DNA of 64,000 bases from Takakia lepidozioides. Lineage: Eukaryota > Streptophyta > Takakiopsida > Takakiales > Takakiaceae. Location of the stretch: the NCBI GenBank assembly GCA_030704615.1, contig CM060731.1:90252756-90316755 (forward strand), given 5' to 3'. Shown here one piece after another: positions 32,800-44,977 of this stretch. The notes under the pieces are model-generated. The model had not been told where the DNA came from and ran no database searches. It saw only the letters and a program-made list of their open reading frames with translations. Both the position numbers and the translations under genes were made by a program. The first letter of the stretch is position 1. Each line of letters starts with the position of its first letter.

Positions 32800-35700
32800 A
32801 TAAAGGTCTGGAATACTACCAGGTTGGATTCTAAACTTGGTTTGATTTGGACAATGGTTTTTTCACAACCATGATACCCGCATGTCCTAACATGGAACCC
32901 CTGCTCTGTTCTGAAATTATTCAGGGAGTACTTTCCTCACCATGTCTGCAATTTAACATTAATGAGAACACAAGGAAATGAGAAGCAAGGACTGGCTTGC
33001 TTAGCCACCATAGATCTACTATGGGATGGGGTTTTTGCTTGTTCATCTGGTTGATATACAGCAGGGTAGGACATGAAGCTAGTTGGATTCTGAAAACATG
33101 GTTTGAGATACTACATTATTTGGATTCTAAACTGGGTCTGAATCACTACCTGGGCTGGAAGTTATGGTTTTTTCACAACCATGGTACCCCTCTGATCAAC
33201 CATGGAACCCATGTTTTGGTTGTAAGTATTTAGGGAATTCTTTCTTGGCCCTGGCTGCAACTTTGCTTTATTCAGATCACAAGGGACAACCAAGCAAGAT
33301 TTTGCTTGCTCAGTCCTACTGTGTGATCGAGATTGTTCATCATTTGAATTTCTCTATGCTGTTTTGATTACCAGATTGACATCTATAGCATGTATGGAAC
33401 TTGCTAGTCACCTCGCACATCCTCACTAACCCACACACTAACTGTCTGTGGTGCTTTTTGGGACGGTTGCAAGTAAGGGCTTCCATTTGTCTGGTAATTC
33501 CTTAACTTTTTGAGCTTGTTCAGATGTTGCTCAAGTACTTTACAGCAAGGCAGCTACACTTGGAGCGTGGCTGGCCTCATTACCTGCAACAAGATGCTAC
33601 TAAACACATATGTGTTTGTTCTTTTTCTACCTTTAATCACAAGATAGAGGCTGGCTGGTAGCTAAATTGTGGTCTATCTTTTAAAATGCACAGCAAAGCT
33701 AAGCAAAGCAGTGATTGATATTGAACTGGATTTTTGATATGAAGTTACAGACTTCTCTGTCACTGGATGGTTACATCTCTATTACAAATAGAGTAGGCTG
33801 TATCTTATTCTACCCTCAGTGGTTCCTCAAAGGTCCCACCACCCACCCCATTTTCCACATAGGAGAAGTCTTTGCAATGGTTGAAAGATACTTTGCATGG
33901 GTGAAGTAAGGGTATGACTGAGTTACTTCATGGCAAAATTTTCACAGCAGCCTTTTCAATTCACAAAAAAACTTTGTTGTGTTCTTTGTCGACAACAAAT
34001 CTGTTTTGATGAGCTCCTTGTCAATATAGTTTTGTTGTGCCAATGCACACCTGTGTGTGTGTGCTCTCTGTCAACACATAATTGTTTTGACTTAGATGCT
34101 TTGGAAAGGCTTGACCAGCAAATTATTTACTTATTTGTTTGTCAAAGGAGTCGGACTGTGAACATGCTGTATATTCACTCTTGTATCCTTGTCATACTAA
34201 ATTGATATGATCACTTTACATGGAATGAGATTAATTCATGCTTTGGATTTGGAATCACTAAGGATACAAGGGCCTGGAGCTCCTTTACAGAGTGAATGCG
34301 CTGAATTAGTATTGTCAAATTCATTTCTGGTTTACTGGCTTTGAAGAGGTTAAACCTACAGGATACTTGTTTATCAACTGTTTCAGACTCTGCCCATACT
34401 GAAAGATTACTCTTACATTACAAAATCATTCCGATTGCATGAACTTAGAAATCTTGTGATGGTGCCTTGCTTAGCAAGGCTGTATTGTCAGTATCATGTC
34501 TTGACAAGACAAGCCTTATCCCTCTCTCTCCCTCTCTTTTGTGCTGCTCACAAAAAAAAAAAAAACAAGAAGGTCCCGGGGGGGGGGGGGGCGGGGACCC
34601 AGCAGCAGCAGACCTGCTGCTGCTCAGTCGTCCCCCCCCCCCCCCCCCAACCTCCCCCAACCCCCCCAACCTTCTGGTTTTTTGTTTCCATCAGCATGTG
34701 GAGAGAGAGCGAGAGAGGGAGTGTTGAGGAAAAATAAAATAAAAAAGAAGGTGGGGGGGGGGTTGTGACTGAGCAGCTGCCTTTTTTGTTCAGGGTTATA
34801 AGGAGACAGGCCTATTGTTTAATGATCCCTATTCAAGATTACTCAAGGTCCCTGATATGATGACAAGCCTATTGTTTAAGGGTCCCTAATCAGGATAAAC
34901 ATTTGACAGTCTATGGCTCTGTAGTAGGCCCGTAGGCTATTCTACATGTCACAACAGGCACATATCTACCAATGGCAGGTTAAGAATATTCATTGGCAGT
35001 GTTTTTATTACACCCCTTTAACACCTGGAAAAATCTGATGTATATCAGTATGGTGCAAGCTCAAAAAAACTTTTATGGACCTAATGTCCATGGTTTGATA
35101 TCCCTAATCAGGTTAATTGAACTACAAGGGGTCAGATGACGTAACTGCCTGATGTGGCAACTTCGTAAAAGGAGTGTCGCGCAAATATCTGGTCACCGAG
35201 ATGAAATCATGGCAGAGACGGGAATTGCCACCTTCTCCCTGCCTACCCAATTATGAGTGCTTCAATGTTGATTCCCGATTCGTGAATAATGTGAAGGAGG
35301 CTGCGAAGGTATAGCTAATTTGCTACCTGCCCCATCAATTGTTTCCAGAATTGGGGATTTCACATACAGGAAACAATGCCAGGAGTTCACCAGGTACATG
35401 CCCAGTACGATTAACAAGGGGAAGACCCCTTTTCTATTCTTCTCAATAATTCTGTTTTGATGCCAGCTTTCATGAAGATAAGGGCAGCCTTGGGTAAAAC
35501 CAACAACACTGGTTTTACCTTGATGATGAGGCGATGTGGAGAAACCACTTCCCCCGCTGTGGATACTCCAAATGACTGGAATGATGGACTTCGGGATTCT
35601 GGCAGGGGTGTATCCAATTACGGCTCTAATCTATTCTGGAAGCATCTTCTGCAGTGTACATGGAGCAGAGCCAGGAGGTCTTCCAAATACAGGAGCCAGG

Positions 35701-37700
35701 AGATCACTTGAAACCAACCTGTCCAGAATCTAGGGAAGTTCTTCTCCCTTCTATGTTTTACTTGTCAAGTATGATCTTGTAAGAACAGCCATGAGGTTTT
35801 TGTGGTGAAACCTACATCAACTATTTTACAATGATGAGGATATATGGCGAAGCCTTATCCTACCTCCCCTAAGTACCCTAAATGGTGGTACGAGCCGATT
35901 TCTTGACTAAGGATGTTCCGTATGCAGCCCGTAGGGCTTCTGGGAGTTATAACTTCCTAGTTAAAGATATCTCAGGTGCAACCCTAAGCCCATGTTCACC
36001 TTCTCTGGAGTTCTTTCTGTGGGAGGACGAGAGCCAAAAAGTTCTTATTGGCCTGCGTGGGTAAGAAGGAGAAGTCTACGCTGATGCTTCATAGTGTGGT
36101 ACTCGTTTGCATTCTGTCAATCAAGACGGGAGCTTTCTCAAGAACAAGGAAGCAATGTCACAGGCACAGCTTCCTCAGACCTGCAAGGTGATTTGTTTGT
36201 TACTATGTACATGGTCTGGAAGACCCCTCCTTTGTTGGTAAATTTTCAAGGAGGTCTATCCTCACCCTGCCTGCAGCTTGGCATGGATCTGATTATCTTG
36301 TAAGTCTGGAAGTCTTCCCAAGACTGAAAAGATTGATGATAGGCTGGTTTAGTGTGCCTGTTGCTCATTCAAAGGATGGAGTGTATACAGGCAGAACAAC
36401 TGCCATAAACCTGAAGGTTTTACTTCATTGCAACTGCTTTGAAATAAGTACTACCCTGGAGCTTTTGACCTATATGATTCATTACAGATAGCGTGGGTAA
36501 ACTATTACCAGGGAGTTCTTGCAATAAGAGGTTCAGGAAGTACATTCTTTAGAGTATCTGGAATGCTTTCAAGAACTGATTTGTTGCACTGCAGAGGCTT
36601 GGAGTAAGATATTACCTTGGAAGTCTCTGCATTGTTTTAAGTGGATTAGGAAGTACCATATTTACCTTCTACACTACCTAATATGGTTTAAAGTATGTGG
36701 AAGGGAGGTCTTTCAAAAAGCTGGGAAGATATGTCACAAGAACAGCTCCCATAGACCTGCAATGTATAAACGAAGGTAACAGTGTACCCTGGAGTTTATG
36801 CAGTGTGTGAAGTTACATGTTTTGAGATAACATCTCCCCCAGTGGGGCACTAAATTGCAGTGGCTTGGTAAGCCATTACCTGGAGGCCCTACAAATGTTT
36901 AAAGATACTCAGGGATCAGTACCTTCTTTCCGGTATGATTCAGGGAGTATTATCTTCACCTTGTTTTACAGTGGCTTGGTAAACCAGTACCCTGGAGTTC
37001 CTGCAGTGTTTGAAGATACCTGTTTTGAGATAACATCTCCCCCAGAAGGGCACTGTATTGCAGTGGCTTGGTAAACCATTGCCAAGGAGTTCATGCTATG
37101 TTTTAAGATACTCAGGGAGTACATTTTTCCCGGTATGATTCAGGGAGGAATATCTTCACTTTGGCTTGAATCTGGATACCTAGTAGGTCTGGAAACATTT
37201 CCAAGACTGTAAAGATTGGCTAATGCTTACATGGCCACTAACTTACAGGGTGATGCAATATGACCTGTAGTGTGATCTGGCCATGATTCTTTACATGGGC
37301 TGGATTGCTATCTGGTTTGGATTCTAACCCGGTGTTTTCTTAACTATTCAGAATGTCTGGATTTTTGTCTCTTGCAAGGGCGATTGTTGCAGGTAGTACT
37401 ACTGCCATAGACCTGCAGGTTGTTGGAGACGATTACAGAACCAATGAAGTCTAAACCTAGTTTGGACTGACACCTGGTTTGAATTCTAAAGCCTGGTTTG
37501 GATTATTACAAGGTTTGGATACTATGAACTTTGTAACCCTGAAACCCCTATGTGGTGTACAAAAAATTGAGGGATCAAGGATTTTTCTAAACCCTGAATC
37601 CATAGACTTGCAACATGATGAACTAAGGCTTTTAATTGAATTGCTCTGGTGAGTTTTGTTTACCAGATCGACATCTTGGCACGGACTGGGTAAATGGCCA
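32800..37700. repeat. degenerate dispersed repeats, no confident gene
   Basis: Paragraph-like repeats recur: GGATTCTAAACTTGG, TGGTTTTTTCACAACCATG and ATTCAGGGA near 32,820-32,960 and 33,120-33,270. CAGTGGCTTGGTAA, GTTT.AAGATACTCAGGGA and GAGATAACATCTCCCCCAG recur near 36,480-37,150. A possible exon VTEMKSWQRRELPP..FVNNVKEAAK followed by GTATAG lies at about 35,175-35,310. A hydrophobic frame (GMMDFGILAGVYPITALIYS) is at about 35,580-35,640. Neither could be assigned. Confidence 0.45.
34500..34785. repeat. purine/pyrimidine foldback repeat
   Basis: Same family as 21,715-22,485: a CTCTCTCCCTC tract, A13, then a G-run, a core CAGCAGCAGACCTGCTGCTG, C-runs and GATGTGGAGAG-like sequence (CATGTGGAGAGAGAGCGAG). 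The core is a hairpin with 8-bp arms. Non-coding. Confidence 0.75.
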
Positions 37701-37959
37701 CAATGCAATGGCAAACGTCGTATGAGTACATTTTGCTCTCTCTACTCTTGGCAATAGACTGAAATTGAAATGCAGGTCGGGGAGTGTACCTTTGAACAAA
37801 CAAACAGATGCAGAGATGAGAGGTAGCCTGTCAATGCCCGACTAGCGGGAAGCCTGAATACTAAACATTTTCTGATACATTTCCGGTGTACACTCCCATT
37901 TGAGAGCGACCCTCTTCACTTACATCAAGAACAGATCCTTGCACGGCTGTTCGCCAAGA

Positions 37960-38060
37960 TGCACCCACATTTTGCAAACATGTCCACCAGGGTATTGTTT
38001 AGAATGACAGTTGGAACAATTCCAGCTCTGAAGATGTCGCCATGGACCTCTTTCCCCCTG
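37960..38060 (-). pseudogene. single PPR-motif remnant
   Basis: Reverse strand reads KEVHGDIFRAGIVPTVILN then TLVDMFAKCG with no stop. This is one pentatricopeptide repeat of the same sequence type as 26.4-27.4 kb, isolated from any other PPR sequence. Confidence 0.75.
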
Positions 38061-38079
38061 TAATATTATATTTAAGGTG

Positions 38080-38128
38080 TTTTAAACCCCCCTCTGTATG
38101 TATAATGTTGTACATGGGGGGTTTAAAA
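38080..38128. repeat. 13-bp inverted repeat
   Basis: TTTTAAACCCCCC (38080-38092) and its exact complement (38116-38128) flank a 23-base AT-rich loop. Confidence 0.85.
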
Positions 38129-38359
38129 TACCCCCTCCTGTGCACGCACGTGGCTGGTACATTTAATGAGGAGTGCACCCCCCAGGACCCAGGGGGAGAT
38201 GAATGATCTCTCTTTTAAACACTATGGACTGCTGGATATCCATTGACGTCGAGTGGCAATTCAATGTCGAAACAGAATCAATACAAAGATGGCGGCAGGA
38301 AAAATTTGCAAATCTTCCAGAAAACTGAGTTCCAATAGTTGCAGTTGAGGGGCCATTCT

Positions 38360-38605
38360 GGAAAAATGGCGCCGAATTTCCAGTTACATGGCCCAGAACT
38401 GCCCAACATTTGTGTAATGCCCGGCACCATGTACCGAAATTCGGCGCCACATTTCCAAATTTTGGGCTTATACTTCAATCAAGTTGGGACCTATAACCGC
38501 GAAATTCGGCACCATTTTTTGCCGGAGACACCTATCACCGCGCAATACGTCGCCGATTTCTCCGCTTGCGGAACCTATTACCGCGAAATTCGGCGCCATT
38601 TTTGC
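38360..38605. repeat. GGCGCC/GGCACC word cluster
   Basis: AATGGCGCCGAATTTCC (about 38,366), AAATTCGGCGCCACATTTCC (about 38,437), AAATTCGGCACCATTTTT (about 38,502) and AAATTCGGCGCCATTTTT (about 38,586), spaced 65-85 bases. Same motif family as the larger arrays, here with less symmetric arms. Confidence 0.7.
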
Positions 38606-38609
38606 AGAT

Positions 38610-38689
38610 GTCGCTCGGAATTTGCATGAGCGGAAGACGAAATATCATGAGCACTACTATCAAAACTACAATTTCTACTTCAAACAATG

Positions 38690-38729
<40 letters not shown>

Positions 38730-38862
38730 GACACATTCCATTAAAATAATATTTTTAATGTTTTTTATTACCAGAATTTGTACTTCTGCTCATGAAAACC
38801 GATTGTCTTACTACTCCGCTCATGCCGCTCATGCCGCTCATGCTCATGAAATAGCTAACCTC
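38610..38862 (+). mobile_element. short non-autonomous element with GCTCATG end
   Basis: Ends in GCTCATGAAATAGCTAACCT (38842-38861), the same terminus as 17203-17223 and 52,498-52,518, preceded by four GCTCATG words. The interior includes (TA)n at 38697-38726 and AATATTTTTAATG, aligned with the 16.96-17.22 kb copy. The left edge near GCATGAGCGG (about 38,626) is tentative. Confidence 0.5.
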
Positions 38863-38959
38863 CCTCCCAAGCACATCCGAAATGCGGTGCCGCATTTCGG
38901 TTTCCAATCAGTTTTGTTTCCGTGCTTCATCGGACTGAACTGGAGAGTGTGCCTTGCAG

Positions 38960-41900
38960 AGTCACTGAAAATGCTTACGTGCATACCCACATGGCACATA
39001 TGCTGTACAGGGTGAGGAAAACTGGTCTCACAGACCCGCACATGTTCGCCGAAATGCTGGAGCCCGAGCTCATTCAAAAAGCCCTGGCAAAAATAGACCG
39101 GACATGGTATCGCCTCACTATGGATGGAATGGTGGAGGTGATATACGAAGTAAGTCGTCCTCCCATTTTCCTCTGCTCATCCTTCTCCAATTTCTAGTCA
39201 TCTTTCCACATGGATCCTATGTAATGCTTTTGCATGTTTTCTTGGCAGTCAAACATCAAGCTGGATTTGGCCCATGCCAAACGCTTCTTCATGGAAAGTG
39301 AGGGGCAGACAAAAACATTGCAGTCATTGACCGAGCACTTGAAGGAAGCCGGGGTGAAGTCCAGAACCAAATACAAGTCAAAGCTTGTGAAGCTGGTGGC
39401 CATCTTGGAAAGGACTTCATCCCCGAGATTGCAAAACACTATTCTCGGGCCATGCAGCCGACCATGCAGTTGGAGAAACTGCATCACCTCTCAACGGCAT
39501 GTGTGGAGGCGAAAAAGAAGGTGAGGTTTCAATGCACTGTCGTTCCTTCCTAGCAATAGCCACTCTTCTTCCTGCTCCTGACATTGGATCGGAAATGGCA
39601 GACACGGTGGCTGTTGATCTGGAATGCATCGGAGAGTATAAGGACCATGTGGTCTTTTCCACTCGAAGTTTTCGACCTTGTAGTGGATGTGTGGCTCAAC
39701 CACATGACTTGGTGGTTCCAGGTAATTCAAGGTACTTCACCCGATTTGTTTTGCTGGAATGAATTCCGTGAACTCTTACGTGACAAATGCATGTTGGAAA
39801 CGCAGGTAATGACGATTGGAAGACTACGTGACACGTTTCAAATGTGCGTACAAGGACAACCTCTTCGCCAGGGAGCTGCAGATAGCAAGAAGAAGCGTGG
39901 AGTTTACACACCAGGAGGGGGCGGGAAAAGCTGCAATGCAAATTGTGTACAGGTGAAGCCCAGCTCCCATTGTATGCAAAAGCTGGGTTATGAGGTTTGT
40001 CTCGGAAATGCAGCTCCGCATTCGCACATTATCGTTTTGGTTGCACTCTGCGAGTACATTCTCATAACTTGTGTTCACGCATGTTGACTGTCTTGCAGGT
40101 ATATGAAATACGTGCTACTTAAGACAGGGGCCCTGGTGCAAGAGCCCCCATTTTTCATGGCTTGGACCGTGTCGGGACCAAGCTGTGTCTACCTACCAGA
40201 GATGCAGAAACAATGGCATGCCGCGCACCTCGTTGGATGCCCGTGGTACCTGGACATGTCTGGCGGACTTGTTGACAAATCAGAGAAAGATCTGCACGCG
40301 AAAGCGGAGGAGAAGAGAAAGGGAAGACGTGTCCCTGCTGGGCCTGAGTCGGCAAAGGACGCTGCTACTCTGGAACAATCCAGAAAGGCAGTTGAGATGG
40401 CACAGAAGACGGTGGATGCAGCTGTGCAGGCTCAACAGAAGGGGTCGAAGAAGAGGACTTGTCAGCAAGGAGCAGCAGTTGTGACACCCAAGAAGACGAA
40501 GAAGCAGAAACAGAAAGAGCAGGAAGAGGATGACGAAGAGGATGACGATGGAGACTTTGCAACCAGCCCACCCCCCGAAACGCAGCCAAAATCCCCTGTG
40601 TCCACCGTTGTCACGAGAGGGACGAGAACAGGCTCAGCTAAGAAGGCACTCTTCAACCCCCCGGGGGGCACCCTTTCGAGCCGGTGGAAATGAAGAGGCC
40701 GAAAGTGGAGCCAGAAATAGTAGTTCAGTGTGTCAATGAGAGTTTCTTGGCGGCTTTGGACGGACGGGCAGCCAAGTTGGCATACATCAAAACCATGGAG
40801 GGTTTGAAGGGCAGAGCACTGAAGAAGGCGGCTGAAGCAGAGCCTTCCGACACCCCTGGGTTTCTGAAGATGGTCTCCTTCTTTGAGAAGGTGTGTGCAG
40901 GGAAGGATTGCAGGAGGGGCGGAAAAGCCACCGAGTGGTCTTGCGATATGATCATCTTGGATATTCCGGACGGAGAGCCTGTGGAAGGACTGCAAGGTTT
41001 GCCATCTTGGAACAGGTACTCCGAGGACTTTTGGAAGAAAGGATTCGGGCTCGCCCGCATGGTGTTGGACGACAGAGGCTGTGTGGTTGTCCTGGCGAGC
41101 GGAGGCAAAAACACGGAGACAGGAATTGTGAAGTGCGTCGTCCCAATACTGAAGAAGAAGTGGACGTGCATCAACACATTGGGCCTTCGGTCGGAAGGGA
41201 AGAAGGTAATTAGGACATTAGCAATCGTCCTTTCATTTTGTAACATGTTTTGAAATGCGGTGCCGCATTCGATTTCTAATCGTTCCCCACTGTGTATGCA
41301 GTCAAAGTAGTTCGATGCATACTGCTTTGTGAAGGAGAACTTGACCTTTGCTTTCCGGAAGGAGGGATTGTTGGTTGACCCGAACTGCGACCCCATCGAT
41401 TACGACGTCCTGTTCAACAACGTTCCCACGGAACTCCTCCCCCATAGTCTCACTTCAACGGATCCCCTGCGGTATTCACGGACTCGGAGCCCTGCCTTCA
41501 TCCAGACAATTATGGAGGCATGCACTGACCTGGAGGGCAGAGTGCTTGACCTCATCTGTGGAACAAGTATGCACATTCTTGTACTAAGCTGTTCTCTGAA
41601 TTGTCATTCTGTTCAAATTCGCCATGTGTGAAGGGCCATTTTTCAATGAGTGGATGGCATTGTAACAGGCGCCTCAATGTGGGCTGGGCGATTTTCCGAC
41701 CGGCACCTCTTTGCCTACGAGGTGGACGCATCCGTCTGGGGATCCCATCTAGAAGGGCTTCATCGGAATGTGAAGGCTCCCATCGAAGCCAAAGATTCCT
41801 CGGATTTGTCGGACTCGGAGGAAGAGACAGTGGACATTGATGCCGAGGAGAACCCGGAATACGAGTGAGTGCAAACATTGTAAGTTTGCAAAGCCTTCTG

Positions 41901-42442
41901 GGTGATTTTTTGTCAAACGCATTTCCGGACTGTGGTTCTCATTGGTCTCGTGGGTGATTGTTATGTGCAGGATTCCAGGATCCGGGTCGAAACATGTAGG
42001 GCCTACACTTCTTGCCAGGACAAATGTCCTGTTCTTTGCGAGGGCCGACTTCATGACGAGCCCGGTGAAGGACTACTCTCTTCCTAGTTATGCAGCAAAA
42101 CTCGCAAATACAGCGATTAGACGATGTGAGAATCCTAGTAAAGTAGAGCAGATTTTGGAGAGGGCTAGGGAGGACAGAAGGATAAGGAAAGAGTTGGCAG
42201 CAGCTGAGACAGGTAGACGGGTGCGAAAGTTCATATGTGATTCAGCGGAAGAGAGCGATGCAGACAGGGAGGACGACGACCCAACGGAAGTGAGATGGTC
42301 GGTTCCGCAAGGGGAAGATGGAATTTTTGAAAGCCTAGCCAACGAGCAGTCCGCTGGACATGAGAAAGGCAATGACAGGGTGGAAGGGGAGCAGGACAGT
42401 CAAGGACAGGACGACGGTAGTGATGATTTTCAAGATTGGTAG
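38960..42442 (+). pseudogene. gene A: multi-exon protein with methyltransferase-like domain
   Basis: Eight exon-like segments with GT-AG borders: 38960-39149, 39249-39520, 39602-39721, 39806-39952, 40099-41205, 41302-41566, 41669-41864, 41971-42442. A Lys-rich, acidic middle (KKTKKQKQKE) precedes a domain with DMIILDIPDGEP (position of the amino-methyltransferase DPPY box, degenerate) near 40,950. Then RTRSPAF and VLDLICGT..ASMWAGR with FAYEVD follow, an order like beta-class DNA N-methyltransferases (motif IV, then X and I). Lesions: frame breaks in exons 2 and 4, one at a C6G6 run near 40,660, and an in-frame TAG at the start of exon 6. First exon and ATG not found. Function inferred. Confidence 0.55.
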
Positions 42443-42575
42443 AATTTTAATTAACTCTCTTTACATTTAAATTCTCTTCCAGAGTATATAAAGGAAATTC
42501 TCACCGTCCTTCATGTCCCCTCTCCCATGTGCTTCTCAACAACACCATCGTCCAAACCACGTCCCTCCCAAAATT

Positions 42576-43360
42576 GGAAATGCGGCACCGCATTTCCATG
42601 TCGGAACAGAAATGTGGGAACTGCAAAAACCTCGTTTGGAAATGCGGCACCGCATTTCCAAAATCGGGGCAAGAACAATTTTCTGTCTCCTGGTTTGGAC
42701 ATCAGAAACTGTTCGGCCGAACGGAAATGCGGTGCCGCATTTCCGTTTTGAACACAGCAGTTTTAGGGAAATGGAAATGCCACCCCGCATGCGGAGGTCA
42801 AACACGTTATTTACATGGCAGAAATGGAAATGCGGTGCCGCATTTCCATTTTGGAGATGGATGTTTTTCCAACTCCAGACCCATCGACGGAAATGCGGCT
42901 CCGCATTCCATGATGCTGGACGGGAATGCGGCACCGCATTCCATTGTCCAATAAGAAATTTTGATGACGTACATGGAAATGCGGCGCCGCATTTCCAGAA
43001 CGGACATCGTTGTTTGTCCAATTTCAGACCTTTGGACGGAAATGCGGCACCGCATTCCATTGTCCAATACGAAATTTTGATGATGGACATGGAAATGCGG
43101 TGCCGCATTTCCAGAACAGACATCGTTGATTGTCCAATTCCAGACCCGTCGATGGAAATGCGGCACCGCATTACATTGTCCAATAAGAAAATTTGATGAC
43201 GGACATGGAAATGCGGTGCCGCATTTCCAATTCGAAGTATGGTAATGCCATGTCAAGAAATGAAATGCGGTACAACATTTCCGTTACGACCACAACGGAG
43301 GAAAGGGAGCTGCTTGAAATCGTTGCATGGAGAAAAATGAAATGCGTTGCCGCATTTCCG
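42576..43360. repeat. array of 14 palindromes centred on GCGGYRCCGC
   Basis: GGAAATG-type arms around GCGGCACCGC, GCGGTGCCGC or GCGGCGCCGC occur at 42576, 42638, 42723, 42826, 42889, 42922, 42975, 43038, 43091, 43154, 43207, 43261 and 43338, plus a broken one near 42,770. From 42943 they are nested in a roughly 116-bp tandem unit carrying two palindromes each. Long frames on both strands across it are by-products of symmetry. Confidence 0.93.
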
Positions 43361-43549
43361 AGCTTGAGCATGTACATGTTTCCTTTTACTCATACATGGA
43401 TTTCCTTCACCTCAGGACTCTGATATCGCTGACTCTGGTATATTCATGTGGACAGACACATTGTACAAATGAGACCACAAATTGTAAACAGTGGGCCAAA
43501 CACAACATTTCTTGAACACAATGAAACACAGTGAGGTACGATGGGTTGT

Positions 43550-43555
43550 TTTATT
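43550..43555 (-). terminator. poly(A) signal of family F copy 1
   Basis: AATAAA on the minus strand about 70 bases past the stop at 43625. The equivalent hexamer follows copy 2 at 44889-44894 in a homologous 3' segment. Confidence 0.5.
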
Positions 43556-43624
43556 GATCGAACACGGTGTCTCACATTTAGCAACTAAAGACAAATCTAA
43601 GCCCTTCCGCCTTCTACATGGGCG

Positions 43625-44250
43625 TCACCAAGTCGATGGAACTTCGATAGCCCTCAAAACAAGCTCATTACTGAACTGACACCTCGAGGTAAACTGCAAT
43701 GCGGTCGTTCTAGTGCCCTTGGTGGAGCTGACGACAATGTCATGCCCATGAATGATACCACCATCATACATTGACAAGCTGACTGTGGGCCTCATGTGCC
43801 CGTGCGATTCGTCTTCGCATCTATTGTCCATACCTTGCTTGCTATTCGGTGGGAGGACATTGTCAGAGATGTAGGAACGGCAAAAGACAGTGGAAGAGCG
43901 GATTGAACTCCACGAATATAGTTTTCCCCGGTGCCGTCCTCCCTGGTCCACTGGCAGCAGTTCCAACGCCAAAGCGAGGCCGTGCGTGATCTGTCCGGCA
44001 TCCCATTCCAGCTTGGTATATCGAGGTCAACAATTTTCAGGACCCACGGACCGCATTGACCCTCGCCCTCACCTCGCTCAAAGTGGTAATAGCCCTCCAA
44101 ATACTCCATTGCGCACAAAGACACCCACTTGATTCCAGAAGCGTTTGTGAAAACAGAGAGCCAAACAATGATGACTCCTGATTCTGGTCTGAACATAGCA
44201 TAATCGTGGCCATGATAAGGGCAGTCAGCAGGATTGCAGCGGCACGACAT
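43625..44250 (-). pseudogene. family F copy 1, unrecognised small protein
   Basis: ATG at 44250, in the context TTTGCAAGGATG shared with copy 2. About 208 codons in 626 bases with one frame break near 43,860. Sequence landmarks: CPYHGHDYAMF, AMEYLEGYYHFERGEG, VLKIVDLDIPSWNG, RWNCCQWTREDG, and after the break YDGGIIHGHDIVV and AIEVPSTW at the C-terminus. Alternating hydrophobic stretches suggest a beta-rich fold; no signal peptide or membrane segment. It is not a family I recognise. It lies between the palindrome array and copy 2, on the opposite strand to gene A. Confidence 0.6.
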
Positions 44251-44977
44251 CCTTGCAAAAGATTACCGGAGTACGCTCAATGACAGCAGCTCCCGGATGG
44301 AAGAGGCAGCAGCGCGGTGGCTGGAAGAAGTTGAAGCAAACGCTGCAATTCCTCACTAACACTCCAGGGCACATTTAAATTTCCCCCCTACAGGAAACTG
44401 CACGGATGAAGATTGGCTGCTCCATGAATGTAGCCGTTTCAGTTTCCTTCCGTGCCATGCAAACTATGGGCAATAAGTGCCAGGTGGGCCTATAGCCACT
44501 CGAGACGACGAAGTCCATCCCCCCTTCGATGTAAATGCGGCGCCGAATTTCCATCCGGGAGAGCAGAGTCGTAAGTGTCGAAAAAAACATGAGCATGACT
44601 ATTTTTCAGAAATGAGTGTCCGCGGGAATAGGGTTCAGGGTGTCACGGTCATAGGGGGAGAAGGACCTCCCGATGAAGGAGGTTTGGCAATGTTTTTTAG
44701 AACTACATATTGAAAGGCAATGTTTCGCGAATGGTAGGGTGGTACTGCTCTGTACAATGGGGGCCCATTTCAGCCTACCAGCCACTTGCAAAATCCACCC
44801 ACACTCCCAATCCCAAAACGAAATGAGGAATGATGCATTCTGGGAACGATGGATACAGAATAGAACAAAAAGAGGGCACAATGAGGTTTTTATTGATCCA
44901 CATTAATTGCATTTGAAGCATGTCTACTGTGCTGATTGTGCAAGCAAATCTTTAGCCCTGTGCCTTCTGAATACAAG
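44251..44977. other. intergenic, one GGCGCC word
   Basis: Contains AAATGCGGCGCCGAATTTCC at about 44,534 and a CATGAGCATGA word near 44,588. The 3' segment of family F copy 2 begins near 44,880 with a minus-strand AATAAA at 44889-44894. No gene recognised. Confidence 0.4.

Noticed and set aside
39417-41396. Minus-strand frames of up to 223 codons opposite gene A
   Set aside because: Antisense shadows of the exons; the plus strand has splice sites and a homologous paralogue.
42513-43423. Frames of 140-227 codons on both strands across the palindrome array
   Set aside because: The repeating residues (NAAPHF, RCRIS) arise because the array is symmetric and lacks stops; no codon or domain signal.
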